A stretch of DNA of 64,000 nucleotides from Acetobacteraceae bacterium (GTDB lineage Bacteria; Pseudomonadota; Alphaproteobacteria; Acetobacterales; Acetobacteraceae): the NCBI GenBank assembly GCA_024280945.1, contig JAMXLO010000133.1, positions 1 to 64,000 on the forward strand. The letters are read 5' to 3'. Every line of letters starts with the position of its first letter. Position 1 is the stretch's first letter. Shown here piece by piece: positions 27,849 through 37,605 of this stretch. The notes under the pieces were generated by a model, which saw only the letters and a program-made list of their open reading frames with translations, did not search any database and was not told where the DNA came from. Made by a program: the position numbers and the translations under genes.

Positions 27849-28289
27849 ATGCCAGCTTCATTGAACCGAGCGATCCTCGGCTTCATAGTTGCCGCTATAT
27901 CGGTGCTCATATTCCACCAGGGCATGTGGGAATTGCTGCACCTGGCGGGCTTGATGCCGCCGCCATATCCGACAAGCGGCGTTCCCCCGTTTGGAGTGCC
28001 GCGGATCGTCGACCTGTGCTTCTGGGGCGGCGTTTGGGGCGCCGTGTTCGGATTGATCTTGCCGAAGCTGCCCGCGTCCTATCCGATGTGGGTCCGGGGG
28101 CTGGGGCTTGGCATTGCAGCGGCATTGGTCGGTCTGTTCATCGTCCCGCTGATCAAGGGCTTGCCCCTAGCCGGCGGTTGGACCGCAATGTCGTTCGTCC
28201 GCTCCTTCTTGATCAATGGTTTCTGGGGCATCGGCGTGGGTATGATTTTTTCACTGCTCGCAGGATCCGCGCTGCTGAAGCCAGCCTAA
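27849..28289 (+). CDS. Small four-helix membrane protein
   Basis: A 146-residue integral membrane protein with four predicted helices (AILGFIVAAISVLIFHQGMW, the FWGGVWGAVFGLILP helix, the LGIAAALVGLFIVPLI helix, the FWGIGVGMIFSLLAG helix) and short polar loops. FHQGMW and the repeated WG motifs recall uncharacterised alphaproteobacterial membrane proteins often found beside SDR or GMC genes. ATG 27849 is chosen for AGGA about 9 bases upstream; ATG 27840 is close and also possible. Function unknown. The decayed SDR follows 29 bases later. Confidence 0.65.
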   Translation: MPASLNRAILGFIVAAISVLIFHQGMWELLHLAGLMPPPYPTSGVPPFGVPRIVDLCFWGGVWGAVFGLILPKLPASYPMWVRGLGLGIAAALVGLFIVPLIKGLPLAGGWTAMSFVRSFLINGFWGIGVGMIFSLLAGSALLKPA

Positions 28290-28318
28290 ACTTCGCTGGA
28301 TGCGCAAGGGGGCAAGTA

Positions 28319-28906
28319 ATGGGAATCCTGGACGGTAAAGTCGCCATCATCACAGGCGCATGAGCGGGATCGGCAAACGGATCGCTGAAGTTTTTCGTGG
28401 CGGCAGGCGCTCGGATCGTCGTTGGCGCGCGATGAGGGCCAGCAATTGGAACGCGAGCGAGGCGACGCCGCTCGGTTCATCCGGACGGACGTCTCTGATG
28501 CTGGCCACGTCGATGCCATGATCGATGGTGCAGTGACGAACTTCGGCAGGATGGATTGCCTGGTGGACAATGCGGGATCGCCATCGCCGATGGTGAGCAT
28601 TGTTGACGTCGATATGGATGACTTTGACCGCGTCAACTGGATCAATGTGCGCGGGGTGATGCTCGGCACGAAACCTGTGATCCGCACATGATCAGGCAAT
28701 GCTCGGGCAGCATCATCAACATTTCAAGCGGTTCTGCCATACGGGTGTCCTACTCGGCGCATACCTGTGTCGCATCGAAGGCGGCCGTCAGCCACCTCAC
28801 ACGCTCCGTTGCAGCAGAGGTCGGACGGCACGGAATCAGGGTGAACAGCATTTCGCCGGGGGGAACGCCACGGGGAATATTTGGCAAGAATGCCGGCGGA
28901 AGTTAG
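28319..28906 (+). pseudogene. Frameshifted SDR-family oxidoreductase
   Basis: Begins correctly with GILDGKVAIITGA but hits TGA at 28361. The homologous sequence then hops frames: SGIGKRIAE, VAAGARIVVGARD, then a long block to INVRGVMLGTKPVIR, then MIRQCSGSIINISSGSA. At least four frame disruptions are needed to rebuild it. The catalytic Tyr of YxxxK is replaced by Cys (HTCVASKAAV), and the protein stops about 50 residues early after SPGGTPRGIFGKNAGGS. Ribosome site and start are intact. Sequencing errors could explain single shifts but not all of these plus the active-site change. Confidence 0.85.
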
Positions 28907-28913
28907 GGCCTGT

Positions 28914-29474
28914 TCAACGTTTCTGCAGACGCGTCACCCAATCTGAAATCGCATCGCCGCTACTCATGCCCGGCTCGACCAGGCCGTCGATCATGAACGT
29001 CGGCGACACATGGATGCCGTTCTGGCGGGCATACTTGCAGTGCCATTTGATCTCGCGGTCGAGATCTGGAATCGCGAACGCCTCGGAAAGCTTGATACCG
29101 CTGTAGCCTTCGATCCGCGCGATGATGTCGTTGGGCGCAGCCTCCATATTTGCACCACAGGAGTGGTGATCGAACTCGAACTCCTCGCGGTGCGACGCGA
29201 CCGCCGCCATGACAGATTTCGCTGCTTCCTTGCCGCCCCCGAGCGTCGAAGCAGCCAGGATGCAACGCACGATCACGCCCGAATACATATGCCAGGGCTG
29301 TGACTGCAGCCGTATCTTGATGGTGATGCGATCTTCCCCCGCCTGGACAAGAAGGTCATCGAGCTTGCCGAACGCCCGCACGGAGAATGGGCACGTCGGT
29401 TCTAAGAACACCTCGAACACACGAGGTCCGTGGCCCCAGTAAAGAGGATCAGCGCGCCATTCGGTCTGTGTCAT
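28914..29474 (-). CDS. DsbA-like thioredoxin-fold protein
   Basis: A 186-residue protein of the DSBA/2-hydroxychromene-2-carboxylate isomerase-like thioredoxin group. The active-site segment is EPTCPFSVRAF, a CPFS motif with a single Cys (about residue 28) rather than the CxxC of oxidoreductases. The cis-Pro loop is HVSPTFMIDG. No signal peptide, so it is cytosolic. The single-Cys site fits isomerase, glutathione transferase-like or reductase roles rather than periplasmic disulphide formation. Convergent with the SDR remnant, with 7 bases between the two ends. Confidence 0.75.
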   Translation of the reverse strand: MTQTEWRADPLYWGHGPRVFEVFLEPTCPFSVRAFGKLDDLLVQAGEDRITIKIRLQSQPWHMYSGVIVRCILAASTLGGGKEAAKSVMAAVASHREEFEFDHHSCGANMEAAPNDIIARIEGYSGIKLSEAFAIPDLDREIKWHCKYARQNGIHVSPTFMIDGLVEPGMSSGDAISDWVTRLQKR

Positions 29475-29539
29475 ACGAGCTTTCCTGTTCGTTCGGTTCG
29501 GTGCACGGTGAGGGGTGGCTTCGGTGAGGAGGAGAACAG

Positions 29540-29923
29540 ATGTTCAGCCATATCATGATCGGCAGCAACGACATCGAACGATCGAAGAAGTTCTACGACG
29601 CCGTGTTCGGTGCGATGGGTGCGCAGCCCGGGACGGTCGATGCCAGGGGCCGAGTAGCTTATTCGCACAATGGCGGGCGTTTCATGGTCAGCAAGCCAAT
29701 CGACGGTAAGCCCGCCTGCCACGCCAACGGCGGCACGGTCGGTTTTTCGATGAGTGGACAGGAGCAGGTTGACGCCTGGCACAAGGCCGGCGTTGCGAAT
29801 GGCGGCACCTCGATCGAGGACCCGCCGGGCGTGCGCCAAGGGGGGGCCGGCCAGATGTATCTTGCGTATCTGCGCGATCCTGATGGGAACAAGCTTTGCG
29901 CGGTTTACCGTATGCCTGCCTGA
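29540..29923 (+). CDS. VOC-family (glyoxalase-like) protein
   Basis: A 127-residue vicinal-oxygen-chelate protein with two beta-alpha-beta-beta-beta modules: FSHIMIGSNDIERSKKFYDA opens module one (His4 a likely metal ligand) and GFSMSGQEQVDAWHKA opens module two, closing with YLRDPDGNKLCAVYRM. This subgroup resembles glyoxalase or bleomycin-resistance proteins of unknown substrate. GAGGAGGAG lies 6-8 bases before the ATG. A GC-rich hairpin follows 24 bases after the stop. Confidence 0.85.
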   Translation: MFSHIMIGSNDIERSKKFYDAVFGAMGAQPGTVDARGRVAYSHNGGRFMVSKPIDGKPACHANGGTVGFSMSGQEQVDAWHKAGVANGGTSIEDPPGVRQGGAGQMYLAYLRDPDGNKLCAVYRMPA

Positions 29924-29947
29924 ACTTTTGCCGGCGGAAGCCGACGA

Positions 29948-29969
29948 GGGCCACCCGGGAGGGTGGCCC
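29948..29969 (+). terminator. GC-rich hairpin after the VOC gene, possible terminator
   Basis: A perfect 9-bp stem, GGGCCACCC and GGGTGGCCC, around the tetraloop GGGA. It stands between the VOC gene and the ffh operon. There is no T-run, so it would be at best a weak or factor-assisted terminator. A second GC hairpin (CCCCGCC-CGT-GGCGGGG, with stem 30041-30057) lies in the ffh leader. Confidence 0.35.
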
Positions 29970-30113
29970 ACCGATCCATTGACTCCCCCTATCCCCGCTC
30001 CCATAACGCCGCGCATCCGGGTATTGTAGAGGAACCCGGTCCCCGCCCGTGGCGGGGGCTCCGTCGCTCCGCGAGGGTTCGCGCAGCGGCGTTTTGGCCG
30101 TTGGAGTGATGCC

Positions 30114-31496
30114 GTGTTCGAAGCGCTGTCAGATAAGCTTACGGGAGTGTTCGACCGGCTGCGCGGCCGCGGAGCGCTGTCGGAAGCGGACGTTACCGAA
30201 GCGCTGCGCGAAGTGCGCCTGGCATTGCTGGATGCGGACGTGGCGCTGCCGGTGGTGCGTGACTTCATCGGCAAGGTACGTGAGCGGGCGGTGGGCGCGG
30301 AGGTGCTGGCCTCGGTCACGCCGGGCCAGCAGGTGGTGAAGATCGTCAATGACGTGATGATCGAGGCGCTGGGCGGCGAGGGGGCCGTGCCGCTCAACCT
30401 CAACGCGCCGGCGCCGATCCCGATCCTGCTCGTCGGGCTGCAGGGCTCCGGCAAGACCACCACGGCGGGCAAGCTGGCGCTACGGCTGCACGAGCGGCAG
30501 CGGCGGCGGGTGCTGCTGGCGAGCCTGGATACGCAGCGGCCGGCAGCGCAACTGCAACTTGCGCAATTGGCCGAGCAGGCACAGGTGCCCAGCCTGCCGA
30601 TCGTGGCCGGTCAGACGCCGGTACAGATTGCCGAACGCGCCATGGAGGCCGGACGGCGCGAGGGCTACGACGTTGTCATCCTGGATACCGCCGGGCGGCT
30701 GGCGATCGATGAAGCGCTGATGGAGGAGGTGCGGCAGGTTCGCGCTGCGACCTCGCCGGTCGAGACTCTTCTGGTGGTCGATGCGATGACCGGCCAGGAC
30801 GCGGTGAACACCGCCAGGGCGTTCAATGACGCGGTCGGCGTGACCGGCATTGTGATGACGCGGATGGATGGCGATGCGCGCGGCGGCGCGGCGCTGTCGA
30901 TGCGCGCGATCACCGGCGCACCGATCAAGCTGATCGGTACTGGTGAGAAACAGGACGCGCTGGACGACTTCCATCCGGAACGGGTGACCGGCCGCATCCT
31001 TGGTCAGGGCGACATCGTCGGGCTGGTGGAGCGCGCGGCTGAGACGATCGACCAGGAAGAGGCGGAGAAGCTCGCATCCAAGATGATGCGGGGAAAATTC
31101 GACCTCGAGGACTATGCCAGCCAGCTCAAGCAGATCGGCAAGATGGGCAGCCTGTCGGGAATCCTGGGAATGCTGCCCGGCGTCGGCAAGATCAAGGCGC
31201 AGATCGAGGAGGCCAACCTCGATACCGCGATCCTGAAGCGCCAGGCGGCGATCATCTCGTCGATGACGCCAAAGGAGCGGCGGGCGCCGGAGATCATCAA
31301 GGCAAGCCGGAAGAAGCGGATCGCCGCCGGCTCCGGGACGTCGGTGCAGGAGGTCAACAAGCTGCTCAAGCAGTTCGACGACATGACGACGATGATGAAG
31401 CGGATGAGCAAGCTCGGGCAGAAGGGACTGATGCGCCAAGGTCTGTCTGCGCTGATGCCGAAGGGGATGGTGCCCAATCAGCGGCGGCCATTCTGA
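30114..31496 (+). CDS. ffh: Signal recognition particle protein Ffh
   Basis: A 460-residue SRP54 GTPase, the protein half of the signal recognition particle that delivers inner-membrane proteins to FtsY and SecYEG. N domain (1-90), G domain with P-loop GLQGSGKTTT (108-117), LLASLDTQRPAA, DTAGRL and TRMDGDARGG, and a Met-rich M domain (about 330-460, MGSLSGILGMLPG, MSSMTPKERR-like segment). GTG start with GGAG 7 bases before. First gene of the conserved ffh-rpsP-rimM-trmD-rplS block. The 4.5S RNA gene is not in the window. Confidence 0.97.
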   Translation: MFEALSDKLTGVFDRLRGRGALSEADVTEALREVRLALLDADVALPVVRDFIGKVRERAVGAEVLASVTPGQQVVKIVNDVMIEALGGEGAVPLNLNAPAPIPILLVGLQGSGKTTTAGKLALRLHERQRRRVLLASLDTQRPAAQLQLAQLAEQAQVPSLPIVAGQTPVQIAERAMEAGRREGYDVVILDTAGRLAIDEALMEEVRQVRAATSPVETLLVVDAMTGQDAVNTARAFNDAVGVTGIVMTRMDGDARGGAALSMRAITGAPIKLIGTGEKQDALDDFHPERVTGRILGQGDIVGLVERAAETIDQEEAEKLASKMMRGKFDLEDYASQLKQIGKMGSLSGILGMLPGVGKIKAQIEEANLDTAILKRQAAIISSMTPKERRAPEIIKASRKKRIAAGSGTSVQEVNKLLKQFDDMTTMMKRMSKLGQKGLMRQGLSALMPKGMVPNQRRPF

Positions 31497-31528
31497 TGCA
31501 GGATGACAATAGCAGGAGACACTGACTG

Positions 31529-31861
31529 ATGGGTCTGAAGATTCGCCTTGCGCGTGCTGGAGCCAAGAAGCGTCCGTACTATCACATCGTGGTGGCCGAC
31601 AGCCGCAGTCCGCGGGATGGACGCTTCATCGAGAAGTTGGGCAGCTACAACCCGATGCTGCCAGCCGAGCACGATGATCGTGTGCGGCTACAACCGGAGC
31701 GCATCCAGCACTGGCTGTCGCAGGGTGCACTGGCGACCGACCGCGTGGCGAAGTTCCTTGGACAGAAGGGCGTGGGCCCCATGCCGTCGTGGGGGGAACA
31801 GCCGATCAAGTCGGCACCGAAGAAGAAGGCGCAGGAGCGCGCCAAGGCAGCGGCGGGATAG
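31529..31861 (+). CDS. rpsP: 30S ribosomal protein S16
   Basis: A 110-residue S16 protein with the family opening [20 protein letters not shown], then [19 protein letters not shown], and the helical [21 protein letters not shown] Lys/Ala-rich C-terminal extension ([16 protein letters not shown]) is common in alphaproteobacteria. It lies 32 bases after ffh. The last base of its stop (TAG) is also the first base of the rimM GTG start, which implies tight coupling. Confidence 0.97.
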   Translation: MGLKIRLARAGAKKRPYYHIVVADSRSPRDGRFIEKLGSYNPMLPAEHDDRVRLQPERIQHWLSQGALATDRVAKFLGQKGVGPMPSWGEQPIKSAPKKKAQERAKAAAG

Positions 31862-32442
31862 TGGCCGGGTCGAGCCCGGCCACAGGCGTGCCTGGAAGCC
31901 GCATCCTGATGGGTGTGATCGGCCGGCCGCATGGCGTTCGTGGCTTGGTGCGGGTCACATCGTATGCCGACGACCTGACGCGGTATCGGTGGCTCTCGGA
32001 CGATAGGGAGCGTCGGTTCGTCTTGCGCTGGCGCGGCGAAGGGATCGCGGAGATCGCCGAACTGATCGATGGCAACGAAGTAAAGGTTGCTGACCGGACA
32101 GCCGCAGAGAAACTGATCAACGTCCGGCTGTATGTCGATCGGGCGCAACTGCCGGAGCCGGAAGAAGACGAGTTCTATCTGGCGGACCTGATCGGGCTTG
32201 TTGCGTTTGATACGAGCGGCGCGCAACTCGGGCGGATCACGGCGGTGCATGACTATGGCGCCGGCGCCAGCCTTGAGATCGCCGGCGAGACGTCGGCCAT
32301 CGTGCCGTTCACGCGGGCCTGCGTGCCAGAAGTCGATATCGCCTCTGGTCGTGTCACGGTGGCGTTGCCAGTGGATGTGACCGCCGGAACGAGCCAGGTG
32401 GCAGGCTCCGAAGGCCGTGCCGTCGCGCGGAGCCACAGATGA
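31861..32442 (+). CDS. rimM: 16S rRNA processing protein RimM
   Basis: A 193-residue RimM, needed for maturation of the 16S rRNA 3' domain and for S19 assembly. The N-terminal beta barrel starts [18 protein letters not shown], and the PRC-like C-terminal barrel has [13 protein letters not shown] and the late [16 protein letters not shown] 31861 overlaps the rpsP stop by one base and gives the 16-residue leader usual for the family; ATG 31909 is the alternative. It ends with ATGA overlap into trmD. The tail beyond VDVTAG is disordered. Confidence 0.93.
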   Translation: MAGSSPATGVPGSRILMGVIGRPHGVRGLVRVTSYADDLTRYRWLSDDRERRFVLRWRGEGIAEIAELIDGNEVKVADRTAAEKLINVRLYVDRAQLPEPEEDEFYLADLIGLVAFDTSGAQLGRITAVHDYGAGASLEIAGETSAIVPFTRACVPEVDIASGRVTVALPVDVTAGTSQVAGSEGRAVARSHR

Positions 32443-33143
32443 TCTGGCGCGCATCCGTGCTGACGCTGTTTCCCGAAATGTTCCCAGGTCCTCTGGCGCA
32501 ATCGCTCGCGGGTCGGGCGCTGCAAACAGGCATTTGGTCGCTCGAGGCAGTGAACATCCGCGACTTTGCACGCGATCGCCATCGCTCGGTGGACGATACA
32601 CCGTTCGGTGGTGGTACCGGCATGGTGCTGCGACCCGATGTGGTCGATGCGGCGATCGCGTCGGTCGCTGATGGGCGGCCGATCATCTATCTTACGCCGC
32701 GCGGCCGGCGGCTGACGCAGCGCGACGCCGAACGCTACGCCACCGCGCCCGGTCTGATGCTGCTGTGTGGGCGCTACGAGGGCGTCGACCAGCGGGTGAT
32801 CGATGCGCGGTCGATGGAGGAAGTCAGCATCGGCGATTACGTGCTATCGGGAGGTGAACTCGCGGCACTCGTGCTGCTGGATACCACAGTGCGTCTGTTG
32901 CCAGGGGTGATGGGTGCCGCGGACAGCGCGGTCGATGAATCGTTCGCACAGCACCTGTTGGAATATCCGCACTATACCAGGCCCGCCGAGTGGCAGGGGC
33001 GGCGGGTGCCTGATGTTTTGCTGTCTGGCCACCACGCAGCAGTGGCAGCGTGGCGCCGCGCCGAGGCCGAGCGCGTCACACGCGAGCGTCGTCCCGATCT
33101 GTGGGCGGCGCACACGGTTGCCAGCCAGGCAACCGCGCCTTAA
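32439..33143 (+). CDS. trmD: tRNA (guanine-37-N1)-methyltransferase
   Basis: A 234-residue SPOUT-class methyltransferase that methylates G37 of tRNAs reading CNN codons and prevents frameshifting. Trefoil-knot motifs: [50 protein letters not shown] and [17 protein letters not shown]. The C-terminal tRNA-binding part carries [20 protein letters not shown]. Start overlaps the rimM stop by 4 bases. Full length for the family. Confidence 0.97.
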   Translation: MIWRASVLTLFPEMFPGPLAQSLAGRALQTGIWSLEAVNIRDFARDRHRSVDDTPFGGGTGMVLRPDVVDAAIASVADGRPIIYLTPRGRRLTQRDAERYATAPGLMLLCGRYEGVDQRVIDARSMEEVSIGDYVLSGGELAALVLLDTTVRLLPGVMGAADSAVDESFAQHLLEYPHYTRPAEWQGRRVPDVLLSGHHAAVAAWRRAEAERVTRERRPDLWAAHTVASQATAP

Positions 33144-33169
33144 GGACGATTGCAGGAAGGATCCGAGCG

Positions 33170-33589
33170 ATGAACATCATCCAGCGTTACGAAGCCGAGC
33201 AGATCGCCCGCCTGACGGCGAGTCGCGGCGTGCCGGACTTCGCGCCGGGCGACACGGTGCGCATCGCGGTGAAGGTGGTGGAAGGTGAGCGCACCCGTAC
33301 CCAGGCGTTCGAGGGTGTGTGCATCGCGCGCTCCAACAAAGGGCTGAACAGCAACTTCACCGTGCGCAAGATCAGCTATGGCGAGGGGGTGGAGCGCGTG
33401 TTTCCACTGTATTCGCCACTGATCGCCGAGATCTCGGTCGTGCGGCGTGGCGACGTTCGGCGGGCCAAGTTGTATTATTTGCGTGGACGCTCAGGCAAGC
33501 GGGCACGAATCGCCGAGCGCGCACGCAGCACGAGCAATACAGGTGCAACCGAGTCGCCGGTCAACAACGAGAACGAAGCTGCCGATTGA
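33170..33589 (+). CDS. rplS: 50S ribosomal protein L19
   Basis: A 139-residue L19, located at the 30S-50S interface. Family motifs [59 protein letters not shown] and [15 protein letters not shown] are intact. An acidic tail ([12 protein letters not shown]) extends the core by about 20 residues, as in other Rhodospirillales. Ribosome site AGGAAGGA about 7 bases before the ATG. Last translation gene of the block; leuC begins 16 bases later. Confidence 0.97.
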   Translation: MNIIQRYEAEQIARLTASRGVPDFAPGDTVRIAVKVVEGERTRTQAFEGVCIARSNKGLNSNFTVRKISYGEGVERVFPLYSPLIAEISVVRRGDVRRAKLYYLRGRSGKRARIAERARSTSNTGATESPVNNENEAAD

Positions 33590-33605
33590 GAGGAGGCACC
33601 TGACG

Positions 33606-35024
33606 ATGTCCGAAGCGCAGCCACGCACGCTGTTCGACAAGATCTGGGACAGCCACGTTGTGGAGAAGCTGCCGGACGGCACATGCATCCTCTACATTGA
33701 TCGGCACCTGCTGCATGAGGTGACCAGCCCTCAAGCCTTCGAAGGACTGCGGGCGGCAGGGCGCAAACTGCGCCGGCCCGATCTGACGATTGCGGTTGCG
33801 GACCACAACATACCGACGGTCGGTCCGCGCACGCCGTCGGATATCGAGGAGGAGGACAGCCGTATCCAGGTGCAGACCCTGGAGAAGAACGTCGTCGAGT
33901 TCGGTGTGCCCTACATACCGATCCTCGATGTTCGTCAGGGCATCGTGCACATCATCGGGCCCGAACTGGGGATCAGTCTGCCTGGCACGACGATCGTCTG
34001 CGGCGATTCTCACACCTCCACCCATGGTGCTCTGGGCGCGCTGGCGTTCGGCATCGGCACGTCCGAGGTCGAGCACGTCATGGCAACGCAGACGTTGTTG
34101 CAACGGCCGGCGAAGAACATGGAGATCCGCGTCGACGGCACGCTCGGGTTCGGCTGCTCGGGCAAGGATATCGTATTGGCGATCATCGGTAAGGTCGGCA
34201 CTGCGGGTGGTACGGGCCACGTCATCGAATACACCGGTGAGGCTATCCGCGGGTTGGACATGGCCGGGCGGATGACGGTGTCCAACATGTCGATCGAGGC
34301 GGGGGCTCGCGCTGGCCTGATAGCACCCGACGAAACGACCTTTGCCTACCTGAAGGGTCGCGAGTACGCGCCGAAGGGCGCGGCATGGGAACAGGCAGTG
34401 GCGTACTGGCGCACGCTGCCCAGCGACCGCGGCGCGCATTACGACACGCGGCTGGTGCTGAATGCAGCCGACATCGCACCGATGGTGACGTGGGGCACCA
34501 ATCCCGGCGCCGTTGCCCCAGTGACCGGGGCGGTGCCGGACCCGGCGCAGGTGGCGGACGAAGGCCAGCGCAGTCAGATGCAGCGCATGCTCGAATACAT
34601 GGCACTGAAGCCTGGCCAGAAGCTCGCCGATGTGCCGATCGACGTGGTGTTCATCGGGTCTTGCACGAACGGCCGCATAGAGGACATTCGCGCTGCTGCC
34701 GCTGTCGCCAAGGGGCGGCGTGTGGCGGCGGGCGTGCAGGCGCTGGTCGTGCCAGGATCAGGCCAGGTGAAGCAGCAGGCGGAAGCTGAAGGGCTCGATC
34801 GCATCCTGCTGGAGGCAGGGTTCGAGTGGCGTGATCCGTGCTGCTCGATGTGCCTTGGCATGAATCCAGACCGGCTGAAACCGGGCCAGCGCTGCGCATC
34901 CACCTCGAACCGAAACTTCGAGGGGCGACAGGGGCCAGGTGGCCGGACGCATCTGGTTTCGCCAGCCATGGCTGCCGCTGCAGCGGTGACGGGCCGACTG
35001 GCGGACGTGAGACAAATGGTGTGA
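33606..35024 (+). CDS. leuC: 3-isopropylmalate dehydratase large subunit
   Basis: A 472-residue aconitase-family enzyme that, with LeuD, isomerises 2-isopropylmalate to 3-isopropylmalate in leucine synthesis. The 4Fe-4S ligands are Cys353 (FIGSCTNGR) and Cys413/Cys416 ([11 protein letters not shown]). Other landmarks are [23 protein letters not shown] and the closing [36 protein letters not shown] at 33606 follows GAGAGGAGG, somewhat far upstream. It lies 16 bases after rplS, so leucine genes may be read through from the ribosomal block. Confidence 0.96.
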   Translation: MSEAQPRTLFDKIWDSHVVEKLPDGTCILYIDRHLLHEVTSPQAFEGLRAAGRKLRRPDLTIAVADHNIPTVGPRTPSDIEEEDSRIQVQTLEKNVVEFGVPYIPILDVRQGIVHIIGPELGISLPGTTIVCGDSHTSTHGALGALAFGIGTSEVEHVMATQTLLQRPAKNMEIRVDGTLGFGCSGKDIVLAIIGKVGTAGGTGHVIEYTGEAIRGLDMAGRMTVSNMSIEAGARAGLIAPDETTFAYLKGREYAPKGAAWEQAVAYWRTLPSDRGAHYDTRLVLNAADIAPMVTWGTNPGAVAPVTGAVPDPAQVADEGQRSQMQRMLEYMALKPGQKLADVPIDVVFIGSCTNGRIEDIRAAAAVAKGRRVAAGVQALVVPGSGQVKQQAEAEGLDRILLEAGFEWRDPCCSMCLGMNPDRLKPGQRCASTSNRNFEGRQGPGGRTHLVSPAMAAAAAVTGRLADVRQMV

Positions 35025-35085
35025 CATGGGCTCACGAGTCCAAGTCGCATGCGGCAGAGTGCTGGATGATGGTTGAGGAAGCCCC

Positions 35086-35703
35086 ATGGAGAAGTTCACC
35101 ACACTGACCGGCGTGGCTGCGCCGCTGCCGATGCAGAACATCGACACCGACAAGGTCATTCCGGCACGCTTCCTGAAGACCATCCAGCGGTCCGGCCTGG
35201 GCAAGCATCTATTCGATCCACTGCGGTTCGACAGCGACGGCAAAGAGCGGCCGGACTTTATCCTGAACCAGGATGGCTACCGCAACGCGCAGATTATCGT
35301 CACGCACGAGAACTTCGGCTGCGGTTCATCCCGCGAGCACGCGCCGTGGGCGCTGCAGGACTTCGGCATTCGCTGCATCATCGCCCCGTCGTTCGGCGAC
35401 ATCTTCTTCAACAACAGCTTCAAGAACGGGTTGCTGCCAATCCGGCTGCCGCGCGCCATTTGCGATGCGCTGATCGAGGATGCGAAACTGGGGGGCAACG
35501 CCCGGATCACGATCGATCTGGAGCGGCAGCTCATCGTGCGGCCGAATGGCGAGGAAATACACTTCGACGTCGAGCCGTTCCGAAAACACTCGCTGCTCAA
35601 CGGGCTCGATGATATCGGCCAGACGCTGCAGCATGAGCACATGATCGGCCAGCATGAGGCGCGGCGTCGTGAGCGGCAGCCCTGGCTGCCCACGACGGTC
35701 TGA
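35086..35703 (+). CDS. leuD: 3-isopropylmalate dehydratase small subunit
   Basis: A 205-residue swivel-domain subunit that partners LeuC. Motifs: [38 protein letters not shown] and the [17 protein letters not shown] segment, covering the substrate-binding loop. C-terminal part ends QPWLPTTV as in many alphaproteobacteria. Separated from leuC by 61 bases without a visible terminator and from leuB by 2 bases. Confidence 0.96.
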   Translation: MEKFTTLTGVAAPLPMQNIDTDKVIPARFLKTIQRSGLGKHLFDPLRFDSDGKERPDFILNQDGYRNAQIIVTHENFGCGSSREHAPWALQDFGIRCIIAPSFGDIFFNNSFKNGLLPIRLPRAICDALIEDAKLGGNARITIDLERQLIVRPNGEEIHFDVEPFRKHSLLNGLDDIGQTLQHEHMIGQHEARRRERQPWLPTTV

Positions 35704-35705
35704 CC

Positions 35706-36818
35706 ATGGCTGCCAACAAGAAGCTGCTGATCCTGGCTGGCGATGGCATTGGGCCGGAGGTGATGCGCGAGGTGCGCCGCGTCATCGATTGGATGTCCCG
35801 GCGCCGTATGGTGTCATTCGACATTGCCGAAGAGCTGGTGGGTGGCGCCTCTATCGATGCGCGCGGCACGCCGATCAATGATGACACGCTGCAGCGGGCG
35901 AGGCAGGCCGATGCCATCCTGTTCGGCTCGGTCGGTGGCCCGAAATGGGAGAGGCTCGGGTTCCAGTTACGCCCGGAGCTGGCGATCCTGCGGCTGCGCA
36001 AGGAACTGGATCTGTTCGCCAACCTGCGGCCGGCAACGGTGCTGAACCCGTTGGTGAACGCATCGACGCTGAAGCCCGAAGTGGTGCGCGGGCTTGATCT
36101 GATGATCGTGCGTGAGAGCACGGGCGGCATTTATTTCGGCGAGCCGCGCGGCATAGAGACACTGCCATCCGGCGAAAAGCGCGGCTTCGATACCGAGAGC
36201 TATACCACGACCGAGATTGAGCGCGTGGCGCGGGTGGCATTCGAGCTGGCGCGCAAGCGGAAGGGTCACGTGACCAGCGTGGAGAAGGCGAACGTGATGC
36301 AGTCGGGACTGTTCTGGCGGCAGACGGTCACGGCGTTGCACGCGCAGGACTTCGCTGACTTGCAACTGGAACACATGTACGCCGACAACTGCGCCATGCA
36401 GTTGGTGCGCAATCCGCGGCAGTTCGACGTCATTGTGACGTCCAACATCTTTGGCGATCTGCTGTCGGACCTGGCGTCGATGCTGACCGGGAGCCTTGGG
36501 ATGCTGCCGTCCGCGACACTCGGTTCGCCGGATGCCTCGGGAAAGCGGCTGGCGCTCTATGAGCCAATCCACGGCTCGGCGCCCGACATCGCCGGCAAGG
36601 GCATAGCCAACCCGTTGGCGCAGTTGTTCAGCTTTGCGATGCTGCTGCGCCATTCCTTCGGGATGGAAGAGGACGCAGCGCTGATCGAGCAGGCCGCAAC
36701 CAACGTATTGACGTCAGGGCTGAGGACCGCCGATATCATGGCGCCGGGTACGGCCAAGGTTGGCACCAGTGTTATGGGTGAGTCGATCCTGCGCGAGCTC
36801 GATAAGCTCGCGGCCTGA
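35706..36818 (+). CDS. leuB: 3-isopropylmalate dehydrogenase
   Basis: A 370-residue beta-decarboxylating dehydrogenase that oxidises 3-isopropylmalate with NAD in the last pathway-specific step before transamination. Motifs: LLILAGDGIGPEV, ILFGSVGGPKW, LRKELDLFANLRP, VRESTGGIYFGEPRG, and the metal-binding VTSNIFGDLLSDLASMLTGS; the NAD site is YEPIHGSAPDIAGKGIANP. Two bases separate it from leuD. A tRNA gene follows 48 bases after the stop. Confidence 0.97.
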   Translation: MAANKKLLILAGDGIGPEVMREVRRVIDWMSRRRMVSFDIAEELVGGASIDARGTPINDDTLQRARQADAILFGSVGGPKWERLGFQLRPELAILRLRKELDLFANLRPATVLNPLVNASTLKPEVVRGLDLMIVRESTGGIYFGEPRGIETLPSGEKRGFDTESYTTTEIERVARVAFELARKRKGHVTSVEKANVMQSGLFWRQTVTALHAQDFADLQLEHMYADNCAMQLVRNPRQFDVIVTSNIFGDLLSDLASMLTGSLGMLPSATLGSPDASGKRLALYEPIHGSAPDIAGKGIANPLAQLFSFAMLLRHSFGMEEDAALIEQAATNVLTSGLRTADIMAPGTAKVGTSVMGESILRELDKLAA

Positions 36819-36866
36819 CCACTTGATGCCGGCGGGGCCATCAGCTACATCCCGCGCCTGTAGCAA

Positions 36867-36943
36867 GCGCCCGTAGCTCAATTGGATAGAGCACCAGACT
36901 ACGGATCTGGGGGTTAGGAGTTCGAATCTTCTCGGGCGCGCCA
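36867..36943 (+). tRNA. tRNA-Arg (anticodon ACG)
   Basis: A 77-base cloverleaf with the CCA end encoded (36941-36943). The acceptor arm GCGCCCG (36867-36873) pairs perfectly with CGGGCGC (36933-36939). The D-loop contains AGCTCAATTGGATAGAGC. The anticodon arm CCAGA-CTACGGA-TCTGG gives anticodon ACG, normally modified to ICG and reading CGU/CGC/CGA. The T-arm is AGGAG-TTCGAAT-CTTCT. The discriminator base is G. tRNA genes of this kind are frequent integration sites, and the accessory eCIS region lies downstream. Confidence 0.95.
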
Positions 36944-37605
36944 TAAGTCATTGAAATCCCATAAAATGTAGTTTTGATCCCGCTGTGGATAGTTTCCATT
37001 TTCCAGAACGTTTGCCAAAACTCCGGTAAAGGGAAAATGGCGCAGGCGCGCATCGCGCGAGCATGCGATTTCAAGTCTGGTGCTCTTGACGCTCTCCGCC
37101 GGCGGATTGGCCTGTCAGTCGCGCATCGCTCGCGGCAGGTGCCGCGGTTCTGGCACCCATCCACCAGGTTCGCACCGCCCGCGCAGCTCCATGATGCGCT
37201 CTGGCGTTTCATGCAGGCTTAGCCACTCGCACACATCGAAGCTGTCATGTAATCGCTCTATGGTGCCTTGGCTCCGGTCGGCTTTTCGCGTGCCAAAGCA
37301 GCGGTATCTAAGAAGGTCTGCATCGGGTCTCGGCGAAACACCAGCGACCCGGGTGTGTGCGTTGATCGTTATGGATTGCCATCCACTCACGATGGCCCAT
37401 GCAGACATATCTTGCCGGATGCATCGATGCCGATCTGGCTCCCGCGCCCGGTGAGGTGCCATGGTTACGAAGGTCCGTCCGCGGGCTTTGCGCTCGAACT
37501 GCAGACTGCTGCGAGTGCATCGATTGCCGACTATCCCGGTCTCTGGCATCAGGTCATTTGATTGAACGGCTCGCGTCCGACCTGGCTCTCTGAGGAGGCA
37601 CCAGC
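36944..37605. other. Non-coding stretch (662 bp), possible decayed gene
   Basis: No intact gene is seen. A/T-rich sequence follows the tRNA (36945-37030). In 37268-37560 one plus frame reads KAAVSKK, then SDPGVCVDRYGLPSTHDG, then HGYEGPSAGFALEL, which faintly resembles the C-terminal part of malate/L-lactate dehydrogenase (Ldh2/YlbC) proteins. No start or full domain remains. No integrase, direct repeat of the tRNA end or IS element was found by eye. Confidence 0.3.

Noticed and set aside
30480-31439. 319-codon minus-strand frame over ffh
   Set aside because: Antisense to a highly conserved essential gene; His/Arg-rich composition typical of shadows.
33561-34439. 292-codon minus-strand frame over leuC
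   Set aside because: Antisense shadow of leuC with no recognisable motif.
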